NCBI GenBank assembly: GCA_913019975.1
Contig: CAJWBH010000005.1
Span: forward strand, 62,001 to 126,000
Length of the DNA stretch: 64,000 bases
Source of the DNA: Thalassolituus maritimus
GTDB taxonomy: Bacteria; Pseudomonadota; Gammaproteobacteria; Pseudomonadales; Oceanobacteraceae
Direction: 5' to 3'
The position numbers and the translations under genes were made by a program. A model generated the notes under the pieces. That model made no database searches. It was not told the DNA's origin and saw only the letters and a list, made by a program, of their open reading frames with translations. Positions 16,130-25,153 of this stretch are shown here, piece by piece (positions within the stretch are counted from its first letter, which is position 1; every line of letters starts with the position of its first letter).

Positions 16130-16648
16130 CTACTTAGAAAAGGTTGCACGAATATTTACGCGGCCAGCATCGCCTATCCGATCAATGTTGACCTGTGTCG
16201 CTCTGACGCCAAACTGACGTCCGAGTTCTTCCATCCAGGTTATCGCCTCATCAAAAGCTGCACCGTCGACCCAGACACGTAGAGAATCCCCGTCCTGCTC
16301 GTATCGGGTCAGTGTCACACCGCTTTTGCGAGCCTGCTGGCTTACGAGGGCAAGAAGTGGCGTGTTCGAAGCCGCTGCACTGGCACCTCGCCCCTGCGCA
16401 AACCGCCCCGCATTATCAGCCATGGTATTGTAAAAACTCATTTTGGCATTCAGTGTCGTCGAGAGCTGAGTATTCTGCTGTATGAGGGGCAGCACCAGAA
16501 TCAGGAATACCAGGCTAAGAGCAAACAGGATCGCCACGCCTCGAACAATAAGCTGGTCGCGAGGTGTTTGGGTGTGATACCAGTCCTTTGCCTGCTGAAT
16601 CCGCGGGTCGCTTTCGAATGATGAACGTAATTTGTCGAGTGCTTTCAT
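16130..16648 (-). CDS. gspM: Type II secretion inner-membrane protein GspM
   Basis: This 172-aa protein has one N-terminal membrane helix (GVAILFALSLVFLILVLPLI, residues about 37-56) and a periplasmic ferredoxin-like domain ending in VNIRATFSK. The short cytoplasmic tail, single anchor and final position behind gspL are typical of GspM, which pairs with GspL at the inner-membrane platform. Its ATG overlaps the gspL stop by 4 bp, implying translational coupling. It is the last gene of the operon. Confidence 0.88.
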   Translation of the reverse strand: MKALDKLRSSFESDPRIQQAKDWYHTQTPRDQLIVRGVAILFALSLVFLILVLPLIQQNTQLSTTLNAKMSFYNTMADNAGRFAQGRGASAAASNTPLLALVSQQARKSGVTLTRYEQDGDSLRVWVDGAAFDEAITWMEELGRQFGVRATQVNIDRIGDAGRVNIRATFSK

Positions 16649-17829
16649 GCGGCACCTCCCACCTTAACGCGTCCTTTGACAATGTCCTTGTCTGCCTTCG
16701 CTGACGAAATTTCAGCCGTTAGCCCGCGTGCCTCGATAGCCGCCTTAAATGCCTGTAGGTCAGACTGCTGCTGTGCATCTATATCGATTAAAAACTCTCC
16801 AATCCGCTCAGAGTAACGAATGCTCTGAATGGATATGCTGCCTTTGCTCTGATCCAGGCCTGCCCATGCGGCTGCAACATTACCCATCAAACTATCAAAG
16901 CCCGCACTGTCCGTTGCGTCACCATCACTGCGTAATTTTCGTCTGAAGCGCGATTCGTAATTGCTAGTGGACTCTCCCGGGAACCATTGCTTATAAAGTT
17001 TCTGACTGCTGTTTGAAACCATATCAATCTGTTCAGCGGTACGGTGGTTGTCGACAATAAGAAAACCACACGCGAATACAGCGAAGATCGCTGCGAAGCT
17101 GGCAATGCCTGTCCACCATGGCGCAGGCTTCTTCTCACGTCCGGCGCTGGCTGCCTTACCCTGAAGAAGAGATATCGCGTTCTCTTTGGTTTCTGGCTTG
17201 GATGTGCTGACAGAGATGCTGTCAAAGGAATCTGGGTAGCCGCTTGATATGGTGGTCTTGAGCAGATTGCCCTCATCCATAGAGGATGCGCTGATAGTGA
17301 GTTCTTCACCCTGGACTTTATCGCTGACGCCCTCAAGTACGGCTGGCAGAGCAGCATCTGGAACCCAGCCTTCGAACACACCCTCGAGACTGACAATCCA
17401 TCCTGACTTTGAGCGTACGATCTGGCTTCCGGCATATCCTGCGGTTTCAGGATGCAGAGCACTTAAACGCAAATGGTGAATTGCCAGCAATTCGATCAAT
17501 CGATCGACCAGATCAGATTCCACGACATAGGCTTTATGCTTACCACCCAGGCTACCACCAGGCACGACGGTGTAGTCGCTGACGTCTCTGATCAATACTT
17601 CCTCAAGAGCGAAAGGCAGTGCACGATTCAGGTGGCGCCCCTTGACTCCAGGTAATGACACCCAGTGCGTTGCATAGTTGGTCGCAGAAAGCACCAGCGA
17701 GACGCTGCTCATCTCCGCCTGCTCTTCCGCCCAGTCTTCAAGGTTACGTGGTGGGTTGCCTGCGGTTTCTGTGATTAGCCAGATACCTTGATCTGCAGCC
17801 CACTCAACCCGGTTATTTTTGCTATTCAT
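16645..17829 (-). CDS. gspL: Type II secretion inner-membrane protein GspL
   Basis: The 394-aa protein has a cytoplasmic actin-like N-terminal domain (residues 1 to about 230), one membrane helix (WTGIASFAAIFAVFACGFLI, about 240-260) and a periplasmic ferredoxin-like domain. GspL anchors the ATPase GspE to the membrane platform and binds GspM. Sequence conservation of GspL is low, so the call rests on layout, the FALEEVLIRD-type actin-like segment and gene order. It starts 22 bp after the gspK stop. Confidence 0.88.
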   Translation of the reverse strand: MNSKNNRVEWAADQGIWLITETAGNPPRNLEDWAEEQAEMSSVSLVLSATNYATHWVSLPGVKGRHLNRALPFALEEVLIRDVSDYTVVPGGSLGGKHKAYVVESDLVDRLIELLAIHHLRLSALHPETAGYAGSQIVRSKSGWIVSLEGVFEGWVPDAALPAVLEGVSDKVQGEELTISASSMDEGNLLKTTISSGYPDSFDSISVSTSKPETKENAISLLQGKAASAGREKKPAPWWTGIASFAAIFAVFACGFLIVDNHRTAEQIDMVSNSSQKLYKQWFPGESTSNYESRFRRKLRSDGDATDSAGFDSLMGNVAAAWAGLDQSKGSISIQSIRYSERIGEFLIDIDAQQQSDLQAFKAAIEARGLTAEISSAKADKDIVKGRVKVGGAA

Positions 17830-17851
17830 CGGTCACTCTTACGCGTGCATA

Positions 17852-18841
17852 TCACCAGGCTTCGCGTGCAGCCCGGCGTGAAAAATCTCTTCTGATGGTA
17901 TCCATCTTACCATCGGCTATATTTCGCCGTATCAAGGCCTCTACAGTACCTATGCGACCGTTAAGATCAATACGTGCGAACATCTCAAAATACTCTGTAG
18001 TGACAGAGAAATCAGTTTCAACTAACGGAGTCACCGCATCCTGCCTGCCTGTTCCATCATCAGCTGGCGACTCTGTACGGAGGTTGCTGACCGGAGCGGA
18101 CCCCAGAAAATCCTGAACACTCCGGTAACCTTCGCCGCCTCGCCCTGCAATGATCTGTTCCGCATCAGTTAACGTCAGGCGACTGTCCAGTGCAGCAAGA
18201 ACAAAATCAGGCGCTGTATTTACGTTGAGCTGAACCGCTGCAGGCAAACACGTTATATAGGGCTCAAGCTTGGCGTAGACATCCAGATCAACGCCTTCAA
18301 TAAGCATTAGCTCACTGCTATGGCTACAGGCCTGGTAAGCGGGCCTGTAGCCGGGGTCCATCGACAGGTACTTGCTGTCGACGTTGCTTTCCTGATTCAG
18401 CCACTTGGCCCAGTCGCTGGCGATGCTTACCTCGAGACCCAGCAAGCTAAGCAGGTTGCGGAAGCGCTGTTCGTAAACAGTGGCATTGCCCCCCGGCAGA
18501 AGACTGTTGAGGTTAAACCGCCCTTGCGCATCCTGTATTCGGATGGTGATCACGCCCGGATCAAGCGGAAACGTCCTTTCAATGTTCCACTCTTCGGCTG
18601 CGTGGTCAATTCCGCTATCGGCCTCCCAGTCCATAAACAGGCCAGTGCGCGTTGCCGATTCTGCACCCAGGGCGTACAGGCGCGCCTGTTGTTGGGTAAA
18701 AAGAGTCTGAGAGCGTTCAATATCAATCGCCTGCCGCTCTATCATCGAGGTCGCAAGGATGGCGACAACCGAGAATATAAGGAGCACCATCAGCAGTACC
18801 ATACCGCCCTGACCGGATCGCAGAGTAGGATAACTATTCAT
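17852..18841 (-). CDS. gspK: Type II secretion minor pseudopilin GspK
   Basis: The 329-aa protein has a prepilin leader ending in GQGG followed by MVLLMVLLIFSVVAILATSM. The residue at mature position 5 is not Glu, which is the known peculiarity of GspK and fits its place at the tip of the pseudopilus with GspI and GspJ. The large C-terminal alpha domain contains NLNSLLPGG and LNVNTAPDFVLAALD, both conserved in GspK. The start overlaps the gspJ stop by 8 bp. Confidence 0.92.
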   Translation of the reverse strand: MNSYPTLRSGQGGMVLLMVLLIFSVVAILATSMIERQAIDIERSQTLFTQQQARLYALGAESATRTGLFMDWEADSGIDHAAEEWNIERTFPLDPGVITIRIQDAQGRFNLNSLLPGGNATVYEQRFRNLLSLLGLEVSIASDWAKWLNQESNVDSKYLSMDPGYRPAYQACSHSSELMLIEGVDLDVYAKLEPYITCLPAAVQLNVNTAPDFVLAALDSRLTLTDAEQIIAGRGGEGYRSVQDFLGSAPVSNLRTESPADDGTGRQDAVTPLVETDFSVTTEYFEMFARIDLNGRIGTVEALIRRNIADGKMDTIRRDFSRRAAREAW

Positions 18842-19538
18842 GACTGACCGGCCACTGTCGCATTATTTCTCCATACCCGGGCGCCGTGTAGAATACCTTG
18901 ATCGCAGCGATGCGAGCGTCTTCTACCTCTGTGACCGGGGGCCAGTAGTCGACGGAGTTGAGTTCTGGAATGTCGGTGGTGGACGGTGTCGCCACAACGG
19001 CTTCGAACCGAACGTCTTCGATCAGGTCGTAAACGACTTGAGACAGTGGATCTGACACATCGCCGCGGTCGAGGACTTTCCAGTAATAACGAACCAGACA
19101 CTCGCCCTCAACGTCAGCATCATCCGGATCCAGGCCCTGCTCGTACGCAATTCTCTCCAGTGCGGGTTCGCAGGGCTCAGAAAAAATGTCTTCGCTCCGA
19201 TAGGCTATGCGTTGCAGAGTGGCTCTCGGGTCTTCTGTCACCGGATTGTTTCTCCAGCCTGCAATCGTCAACTCTATTGGGTAATCACCCGAACCGACCA
19301 TGAGTGCTGGGATAGTGTCTCCGTACTCGTCGCGTATTGAGCGATTGATGTATTGGCCCAGATCGCGACCCATTACCTGGTTCAGTCGCTGAAGAGCAGC
19401 CAGATCATCGGCCTTCTCAATAGATGCTTTATTTACACCTGATATGTTGCTGAGAAGCTGCACAGCTGCAATGCCGACGGTTGCAGATATGGCGACAGCA
19501 ACCAATACCTCAAGGAGCGTAAAACCGCGGGAATTCAT
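18834..19538 (-). CDS. gspJ: Type II secretion minor pseudopilin GspJ
   Basis: This 234-aa pseudopilin has the short leader MNSRG followed by FTLLEVLVAVAISATVG, with Glu at mature position 5. The C-terminal globular part includes QRLNQVMGRDLGQYINRSIR, a typical GspJ segment. It is processed by the prepilin peptidase and assembles at the pseudopilus tip with GspI and GspK. It begins at the base where gspI ends. Confidence 0.92.
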   Translation of the reverse strand: MNSRGFTLLEVLVAVAISATVGIAAVQLLSNISGVNKASIEKADDLAALQRLNQVMGRDLGQYINRSIRDEYGDTIPALMVGSGDYPIELTIAGWRNNPVTEDPRATLQRIAYRSEDIFSEPCEPALERIAYEQGLDPDDADVEGECLVRYYWKVLDRGDVSDPLSQVVYDLIEDVRFEAVVATPSTTDIPELNSVDYWPPVTEVEDARIAAIKVFYTAPGYGEIMRQWPVSHE

Positions 19539-19924
19539 CAGTTCGGCCCCATGATCGTCGACAGAGTAATGACGGGGTTGTCCGGACTGATCTCTGGTGC
19601 GACCGCAACATCAATGCGCACCAGTCCGGGGAACTGAGTCTTAGTGACTTCAGTAAAAAGGTGCCATTCCTGGCCTGCCATCTCGACGATATCGTTGGTT
19701 TCCCCAGCTTGCGGTGGCACACCCGCAAGGCGTATATCGGTCAGGCGGTTTTCAGCAACGAAAGACGCCAGTGTCATGGTTCGCATGCTCAACAGGTTGT
19801 TTACGCGCATGCTTGCTGTATCGGAAATCGTAATCGCAATACCAGCGAAGATGGCGACCGCGACCATAACTTCGAGCAGCGTGAATCCGGATTGACGTGA
19901 CCCTGAACGATGAAAATCAGACAT
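19538..19924 (-). CDS. gspI: Type II secretion minor pseudopilin GspI
   Basis: This 128-aa pseudopilin has leader MSDFHRSGSRQSG and then FTLLEVMVAVAIFAGIAITI. The following ASFVAENRLTDIRLAG resembles the conserved ALWVADNQLAELRL segment of GspI. It nucleates the pseudopilus tip complex. The gene overlaps gspH by 8 bp and gspJ by 1 bp, so the pseudopilin genes are tightly coupled. Confidence 0.92.
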   Translation of the reverse strand: MSDFHRSGSRQSGFTLLEVMVAVAIFAGIAITISDTASMRVNNLLSMRTMTLASFVAENRLTDIRLAGVPPQAGETNDIVEMAGQEWHLFTEVTKTQFPGLVRIDVAVAPEISPDNPVITLSTIMGPN

Positions 19925-20486
19925 CCAGACGCTCCATCCGGCGCCTGATGGGGCCGATCCCGTCTCCGATGAGCCGTATTACAAAACTTTCATCATCAGG
20001 GTGCGTGAGCTCAACAACGAAAGGAATGTATTCGTCTGAAGACAGAAAGATCAGAGCAGGAATTGCTCCGTTCTCATCGGGCTCTTCTGGCGGATCAAGT
20101 TCCTCATCGTTAACCAGAATGCGGATCTCTACTGTTTCAGGAATGCTCATGGATTGAGCCAGAGCGGCATCAATGGGAGCCCATGGATTTTCTGAGAGTC
20201 GTGATAGTTCTTCTTCGGTCAGGCCTTCGGCAACACTCTTCAGTCGGAGATCGTAAAACCCCACCAAATTGAACTCGCCAGGAACCCAGGCAACACCGAG
20301 ATCCAGATTCTGAAAGACAGCTTCTTCTCTGTATCTGTTGAAAGCAACATCCAGCTTCTGGGCAAACTGTTCGGTTTCCTGCTGAGCAGCGCGGTCACTG
20401 AAATTAAGGTTCACCATGGAAAGGAGCAGGCCAACAATGACCAGCACCACCATAACCTCAACCAGTGTAAAACCGCGCTGCCTCAT
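19917..20486 (-). CDS. gspH: Type II secretion minor pseudopilin GspH
   Basis: This 189-aa pseudopilin has leader MRQRG followed by FTLVEVMVVLVIVGLLLSMV. The FAQKLDVAFNRYREEAVFQN helix and LGVAWVPGEFNLVGFYD are typical of GspH. It links the tip complex to the GspG fibre. It starts 5 bp after the gspG stop. Confidence 0.9.
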   Translation of the reverse strand: MRQRGFTLVEVMVVLVIVGLLLSMVNLNFSDRAAQQETEQFAQKLDVAFNRYREEAVFQNLDLGVAWVPGEFNLVGFYDLRLKSVAEGLTEEELSRLSENPWAPIDAALAQSMSIPETVEIRILVNDEELDPPEEPDENGAIPALIFLSSDEYIPFVVELTHPDDESFVIRLIGDGIGPIRRRMERLDV

Positions 20487-20491
20487 GCCAA

Positions 20492-20935
20492 TCAGATATC
20501 CAGATTGCTGATGTCTGCAGCATCGCCTTCGCCGCCTTCAGCCTGATCCGAACCCAATGAAATGATTTCGTACTTGCCTTTGTCTTCGAAGTACAGGAAT
20601 TCGTTATCCCACGCATCGACAGGCATTTTGCCACCTTTCAGGTAGCCGCCATTCTGGTAATTCTTTGGTTCTGGCGATGAGGACGGTTTCTGCACAAGTG
20701 CTTCAAGACCCTGCTCTGTGGTTGGGTAACGGAAGTTATGTAGCTTGTACATATCCAGCGCACCTTCAATGAGCTTAATCTGGTTCTTGGTGGTATCCAC
20801 ACGAGCCTGATCAGCCGAGCCGATAATGTTGGTGGCAACCATGGCGAGGATGCCGCCGATGATGGCGATTACGACCATCACCTCAATCAGGGTGAAGCCG
20901 CCTTGTTTTTGTTTCTTAGCTAGAGACTGACGCAT
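20492..20935 (-). CDS. gspG: Type II secretion major pseudopilin GspG
   Basis: The 147-aa major pseudopilin has a basic leader ending KQGG, then FTLIEVMVVIAIIGGILAMV. The calcium-binding C-terminal region (KGGKMPVDAWDNEFLYF, IISLGSDQAEGGEGDAADIS) is the family signature. GspG polymerises into the pseudopilus that pushes folded substrates through the outer-membrane secretin. It lies 10 bp after gspF. Confidence 0.95.
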   Translation of the reverse strand: MRQSLAKKQKQGGFTLIEVMVVIAIIGGILAMVATNIIGSADQARVDTTKNQIKLIEGALDMYKLHNFRYPTTEQGLEALVQKPSSSPEPKNYQNGGYLKGGKMPVDAWDNEFLYFEDKGKYEIISLGSDQAEGGEGDAADISNLDI

Positions 20936-20945
20936 GAATTAACTC

Positions 20946-22163
20946 CTATTGCACCATTTGTTGTAATTCGAGAATCGGTAACATGATCGCAGCAACAATG
21001 AGCGCCACGACACCACCCATAAATAAAAGCATGATAGGTTCAAAGATCGATACCAGTCCTGAGACTGTGCTCTCCAGGGCCTTTTCCTGCTGTTCTGCGG
21101 TACGGGCCAGCATGCTGTCCAGTTCACCACTGCTTTCGCCGCTGGCAATCATGTGCAGCATGATGGGTGAAAAGTATCGTGTTTCCTGAAGCGACTTATG
21201 CAAGCTCCCCCCTTCGCTAACGCGAACCGTCGCCTCACTCAGTGAGCGGTTAATAGGGAGATTCAGCACGACGTCACTGGCTATCCGCATGGCTTCAACA
21301 AGAGGCAAACCACTGCTGGTAAGAATGGCGAGAGTACTGCCGAAACGCGCGGTGTTTACATCACGCACAAATCGCCCGATGAGGGGGGGTTTCAGAATGA
21401 GGTGATGTACTTTGCTTCTGAAATTCTCTTGTCGCATCAGCTGTGCAAACGTAACTAATGCCAGCACCATAGCCGCAGCGAGATAGATGCCGTAGTTGCT
21501 GAGAAAATAACTGGCGTCCAGCATGGCTTGCGTCAGACCGGGTAGTTCCTGCCCGTTCTTCACAAAGACTTCGACAATATCGGGAACGACATAGGTAAGC
21601 AGGCCAATAACCAATGCGGTGGCTACGAACGTAAGCAGCACTGGATAGATCGCCGCATTGCGGATGTTCTGGGCAGACTCATGTGAGCGCTCGGAATAAT
21701 CTGCAAGACGAATCAATACGGGCGCAAGATTGCCTGAATGCTCACCGGCACTGACCGTTGAACGGAACAGCAGAGGAAAAGCACGAGGATACTCCTCAAG
21801 TGCCTTCGCAAGTGTGTAGCCTTCCAGAACCTTTGCGCGAATGGCCAATACCATGGCTTTGGTTTTCTGGCGTTCGGTCTGATCGGCAAGCGCTTTCAGT
21901 GACTCATCAATCGGCAAGCCTGCGCCAATAAGGGTGGCCAACTGTCGGGTAAGCAACGCACGATCCGAAACGGATAACGAGGGCCCTCGATTAAACAGGC
22001 TGAAGCCCGTACTGGCCTGCTTCTCTGTTGTGGGTGACACCTCGAGCGGCATCCACCCCTTTTCGCGCAACTGCTGGCGAATCTGGCGCGCACTATCGCC
22101 CTCCAGAACGCCCTTCTTCTGGCGACCCTTAACGTCCAGAGCCTGATATTCAAACGCTGCCAT
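20946..22163 (-). CDS. gspF: Type II secretion inner-membrane platform protein GspF
   Basis: The 405-aa polytopic protein has two GspF repeats, each a helical cytoplasmic domain (DRALLTRQLATLIGAGLPID; NTARFGSTLAILTSSGLPLV), and three membrane helices. The N-terminus MAAFEYQALDVKGRQKKGVL is standard. It works with GspE, L and M to drive pseudopilus assembly. It starts 3 bp after the gspE stop. Confidence 0.95.
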   Translation of the reverse strand: MAAFEYQALDVKGRQKKGVLEGDSARQIRQQLREKGWMPLEVSPTTEKQASTGFSLFNRGPSLSVSDRALLTRQLATLIGAGLPIDESLKALADQTERQKTKAMVLAIRAKVLEGYTLAKALEEYPRAFPLLFRSTVSAGEHSGNLAPVLIRLADYSERSHESAQNIRNAAIYPVLLTFVATALVIGLLTYVVPDIVEVFVKNGQELPGLTQAMLDASYFLSNYGIYLAAAMVLALVTFAQLMRQENFRSKVHHLILKPPLIGRFVRDVNTARFGSTLAILTSSGLPLVEAMRIASDVVLNLPINRSLSEATVRVSEGGSLHKSLQETRYFSPIMLHMIASGESSGELDSMLARTAEQQEKALESTVSGLVSIFEPIMLLFMGGVVALIVAAIMLPILELQQMVQ

Positions 22164-22166
22164 GCA

Positions 22167-23690
22167 TTAACCTTTTGCTACCCGCAGAAGTTCTTCAATT
22201 GTGGTGTGACCACCCAGAACTTTGCGTATGCCATCCTGGCGAATGCTTGGCCCAAGGCGTCGAGCATGGGCTTCGAGCTCCTGCTCGCCGACCTGGTCGT
22301 GAATTCGGGTCTTCATACCTTCATCCACTTCAATGATCTCGTAGATCCCCTGACGACCGCGATAACCGAGTTGATTGCACTTGTCGCAGCCCTTTGCGTG
22401 ATAAATAACGGGGGCTTCGGATTCCGGTATACCGAGCAGTTCACACTCTGCACTATCCGCTACTGCAGGTACTTTGCAGTCGTCACACAGAACACGAACG
22501 AGGCGCTGAGCAATAACGCCGATTACAGAAGATGACAGCAGGAAAGGTTCCACGCCCATGTCCTGTAGTCGGGTGATGGCGCCTACAGCGGTGTTTGTGT
22601 GTAGCGTCGACAATACAAGGTGACCGGTAAGAGAAGCCTGAATGGCAATCTCAACGGTTTCCAGGTCACGTATTTCACCAATCATTACGACATCAGGGTC
22701 CTGGCGCAGTATCGCACGCAGCCCCTTCGCAAAGGTCATATCGGCCTTCAGGTTTACCTGAGTCTGTCCAATACCCGGAAGACTGTACTCTACCGGATCT
22801 TCTACAGTCAGGATGTTGCGACTGGTATCGTTAAGGTCGCTGAGTGCTCCGTACAGCGTCGTGGTCTTACCCGAGCCCGTGGGGCCAGTCACCAGAATAA
22901 TGCCGTGAGGCTTGCTGATGATGTTACGCATCGTCTGAAGATCACGGGACGACATGCCAAGCTGACCAAGACTCAGTCGTCCTGCCTGCTTATCCAACAG
23001 ACGCATAACTACACGTTCGCCATGACTTGAAGGCATGGTAGAAACACGAACATCGACTTCCCGTCCGCCAATGCGAAGCGCGATCCGACCGTCCTGAGGG
23101 ACACGCTTCTCGGCAATATCGAGTTTTGCCATGACTTTGATCCGGGAGACGAGCAAGGCGGCCAGTGCTCTCTTCGGTTGAACCACCTCACGTAATACGC
23201 CATCCACACGGAAGCGCACAACAAGGCGTTTTTCGTAGGTTTCGACGTGAATATCTGAGGCGCTTTCTTTGACGGCTTCAGTAAGCAAAGCATTAATCAG
23301 GCGCTTGATCGGCGCGTCGCCTTCCTGCTCAAGCAGATCTTCCGTTTCAGGGACCGAGTCTGCAAGGCTGGCGAGGTCCATATCATCACCGAGGCCTTCA
23401 ACCATCTCCATCGCTTCGGAGGAGTCGCTCTGATAAGCAAGCCCTAGTCTACGATCGAATTCGTCGTCTGGAATTGCTTCAAGGTTGTAAGGACGGCCCA
23501 GATGTCGCTGAACTTCCATTAACGCTTGGGGGTTCAACCCCTCCTTGTGAAGTACGTGCAATGTATCGCTGCTGGCGTCGACCAGAACGCCATAACGTTT
23601 TGCAAAACTGAAAGGCAGGCGCACTGCCAGGCTACCGCCTGATACAGCCTGACTCTGTTCCGGTTGTGTTTCTTCTGGTACTGCAGTCAT
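22167..23690 (-). CDS. gspE: Type II secretion ATPase GspE
   Basis: The 507-aa hexameric ATPase has an N-terminal GspL-binding region, Walker A GPTGSGKTTTLYGAL (about residue 270), the Asp box RAILRQDPDVVMIGEIRD, the His box SLTGHLVLSTLHTN and a tetracysteine zinc motif (CDDCK and CDKCNQLGYRGR). It powers pseudopilus extension at the inner membrane. It begins 8 bp after the stop of the UDP-glucose-dehydrogenase-like gene, so the two are probably co-transcribed. gspC and gspD, which often precede gspE, are not here. Confidence 0.95.
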   Translation of the reverse strand: MTAVPEETQPEQSQAVSGGSLAVRLPFSFAKRYGVLVDASSDTLHVLHKEGLNPQALMEVQRHLGRPYNLEAIPDDEFDRRLGLAYQSDSSEAMEMVEGLGDDMDLASLADSVPETEDLLEQEGDAPIKRLINALLTEAVKESASDIHVETYEKRLVVRFRVDGVLREVVQPKRALAALLVSRIKVMAKLDIAEKRVPQDGRIALRIGGREVDVRVSTMPSSHGERVVMRLLDKQAGRLSLGQLGMSSRDLQTMRNIISKPHGIILVTGPTGSGKTTTLYGALSDLNDTSRNILTVEDPVEYSLPGIGQTQVNLKADMTFAKGLRAILRQDPDVVMIGEIRDLETVEIAIQASLTGHLVLSTLHTNTAVGAITRLQDMGVEPFLLSSSVIGVIAQRLVRVLCDDCKVPAVADSAECELLGIPESEAPVIYHAKGCDKCNQLGYRGRQGIYEIIEVDEGMKTRIHDQVGEQELEAHARRLGPSIRQDGIRKVLGGHTTIEELLRVAKG

Positions 23691-23698
23691 GTCTCTAA

Positions 23699-24979
23699 TT
23701 ATTCTCTGTTACCACGGCCAACGCCGCGGTAAGTAAAGCCAGCTTGTTTCAGTGCGGCAGAATCATATTGATTGCGGCCATCAATAATAACCGGTTGTTT
23801 CAGAAGCTTTCCGATCGCATTGAAATCTGGTTGGCGGAACGGTTTCCACTCTGTCATCAGTACCAGCGCATCGGAATCCGTCAGCGCATCGTATTGGTGG
23901 CTGCAGAAGGTCACGCCAGCTTGCTCTCCGAGAACCTTATTCGCGGCCTCCATTGCCATGGGATCATACGCCGCGACAGTCGCGCCAGCATCAAGCAGTT
24001 GACGAATCAATACAATGGCAGCCGATCCGGACACATCTGCGGTTTCCGGACGGAATGCCAGCCCCCAGACAGCAATCTGTTTACCGCGCAGATTGCCGAG
24101 GCAGTCTCTCAGAGCAGATGCAGCCCATTCCTGCTGCATGCTGTTCCGCTGTAATACGGCATTAAGCAAAACGGGTTGTATGTCTTTGCTGGCCGCTTCA
24201 TTGACGAGCTCGTTAATATCGCCAGGAAGGCAAACCCCGCCGTAGCCTACACCAGGATACAGGTAAGAATAGCCGATCCGTGAATCTGCTCCTATACCAC
24301 TGCGAACAGCCTCAATATCAGCTCCAAATGACTCAGCGATCGCAGCAATTTCGTTCATCAATGAAATCCTGGTCGCCAGCATCGCACTGGCCGCAAGGCG
24401 GGTCAGTTCCGCATCACGGATACTCATGGGTGTAACCCGATCCTTTTGACGGCTGAACGGTCTCAGGAGCGACACCATGACAGATCGGGCTTCGTAGCTC
24501 TCTGTGCCAAGAATAATGCGGTCAGGTCTCATGAAATCTTCGACCCCTTCCCCTTCTTTCAGAAAGACGGGATAGCAGACGATGCTCACCGTGTTTCCTG
24601 AAGACTGAGCGGCTTCGAGCATTTTCTCTGTTACTCCCAGCGACGTCGGGCTTGAATTTACCAGAATCGTTTCGCTGTTAAGTGCAGCCCCAAACTCAGT
24701 AGCAAAGTCTAATGCCTGTTCGTCAACGGTGTCGGCGTGCCCCAAAGCAAGGATGCATAGGTCACAGTCACTTGCGAGGGAGATGTCATCTGAGAACGAA
24801 AGCCGTCGAGCAGAAACGTTACTTTCGAGCATGGCCGGCAAGCCTGGTTCATGGAAACTCAGGTCGTGAACGTTAGTCGGGGGAGTCTGAGAATAATGGG
24901 TGATGACATTGCCCATTTCAGCGAGACAGGCGCTGATGACAAATGACTCGTAACCCGAGCCAGCAACGGTGACTTTCAA
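23699..24979 (-). CDS. UDP-glucose/GDP-mannose dehydrogenase family protein, divergent
   Basis: The 426-aa protein has the three domains of the nucleotide-sugar dehydrogenase family: NAD-binding N-terminus, central dimerisation helix (LATRISLMNEIAAIAESFGA) and C-terminal sugar-binding part (MTEWKPFRQPDF, IIDGRNQYDSAAL). The catalytic cysteine survives in GYGGVCLPGD. Elsewhere the usual motifs are changed: GxGYVG reads GSGYES, NPEFLREG reads YPVFLKEG, and CFPKD reads CLPGD, losing the normally invariant Lys. It may have altered specificity or activity. It leads the gsp operon, 8 bp before gspE. Confidence 0.8.
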   Translation of the reverse strand: MKVTVAGSGYESFVISACLAEMGNVITHYSQTPPTNVHDLSFHEPGLPAMLESNVSARRLSFSDDISLASDCDLCILALGHADTVDEQALDFATEFGAALNSETILVNSSPTSLGVTEKMLEAAQSSGNTVSIVCYPVFLKEGEGVEDFMRPDRIILGTESYEARSVMVSLLRPFSRQKDRVTPMSIRDAELTRLAASAMLATRISLMNEIAAIAESFGADIEAVRSGIGADSRIGYSYLYPGVGYGGVCLPGDINELVNEAASKDIQPVLLNAVLQRNSMQQEWAASALRDCLGNLRGKQIAVWGLAFRPETADVSGSAAIVLIRQLLDAGATVAAYDPMAMEAANKVLGEQAGVTFCSHQYDALTDSDALVLMTEWKPFRQPDFNAIGKLLKQPVIIDGRNQYDSAALKQAGFTYRGVGRGNRE

Positions 24980-25106
24980 AGGGACATCCTATGTAATTGT
25001 CAGTAAAACACGACCAACTCTCTCCGAGCGGTTGTGTAAAGTACCCTATTACAGATAAATGACAAGAGCATGACAAGACACTTGTTCAGCTGAATATGGC
25101 CAAAAC

Positions 25107-25136
25107 GAAAAAGCCCGGCAATAGCCGGGCTTTTTT
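25107..25136 (-). terminator. Rho-independent terminator of etfBA
   Basis: A 9-bp stem AAGCCCGGC (25111-25119) / GCCGGGCTT (25124-25132) with an AATA loop is flanked by an A-run and a T-run, so it works in both directions. It lies 18 bp after the etfA stop. Confidence 0.9.
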
Positions 25137-25153
25137 CTAAGGCTTAATAAACC

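Noticed and set aside
20957..20971. TGTTGTAA-type word resembling the core of E. coli Ter sites
   Set aside because: It lies in gspF coding sequence (Leu-Gln-Gln codons) and the flanks do not fit the Ter consensus; another copy near 53468 lies in clpS for the same reason.
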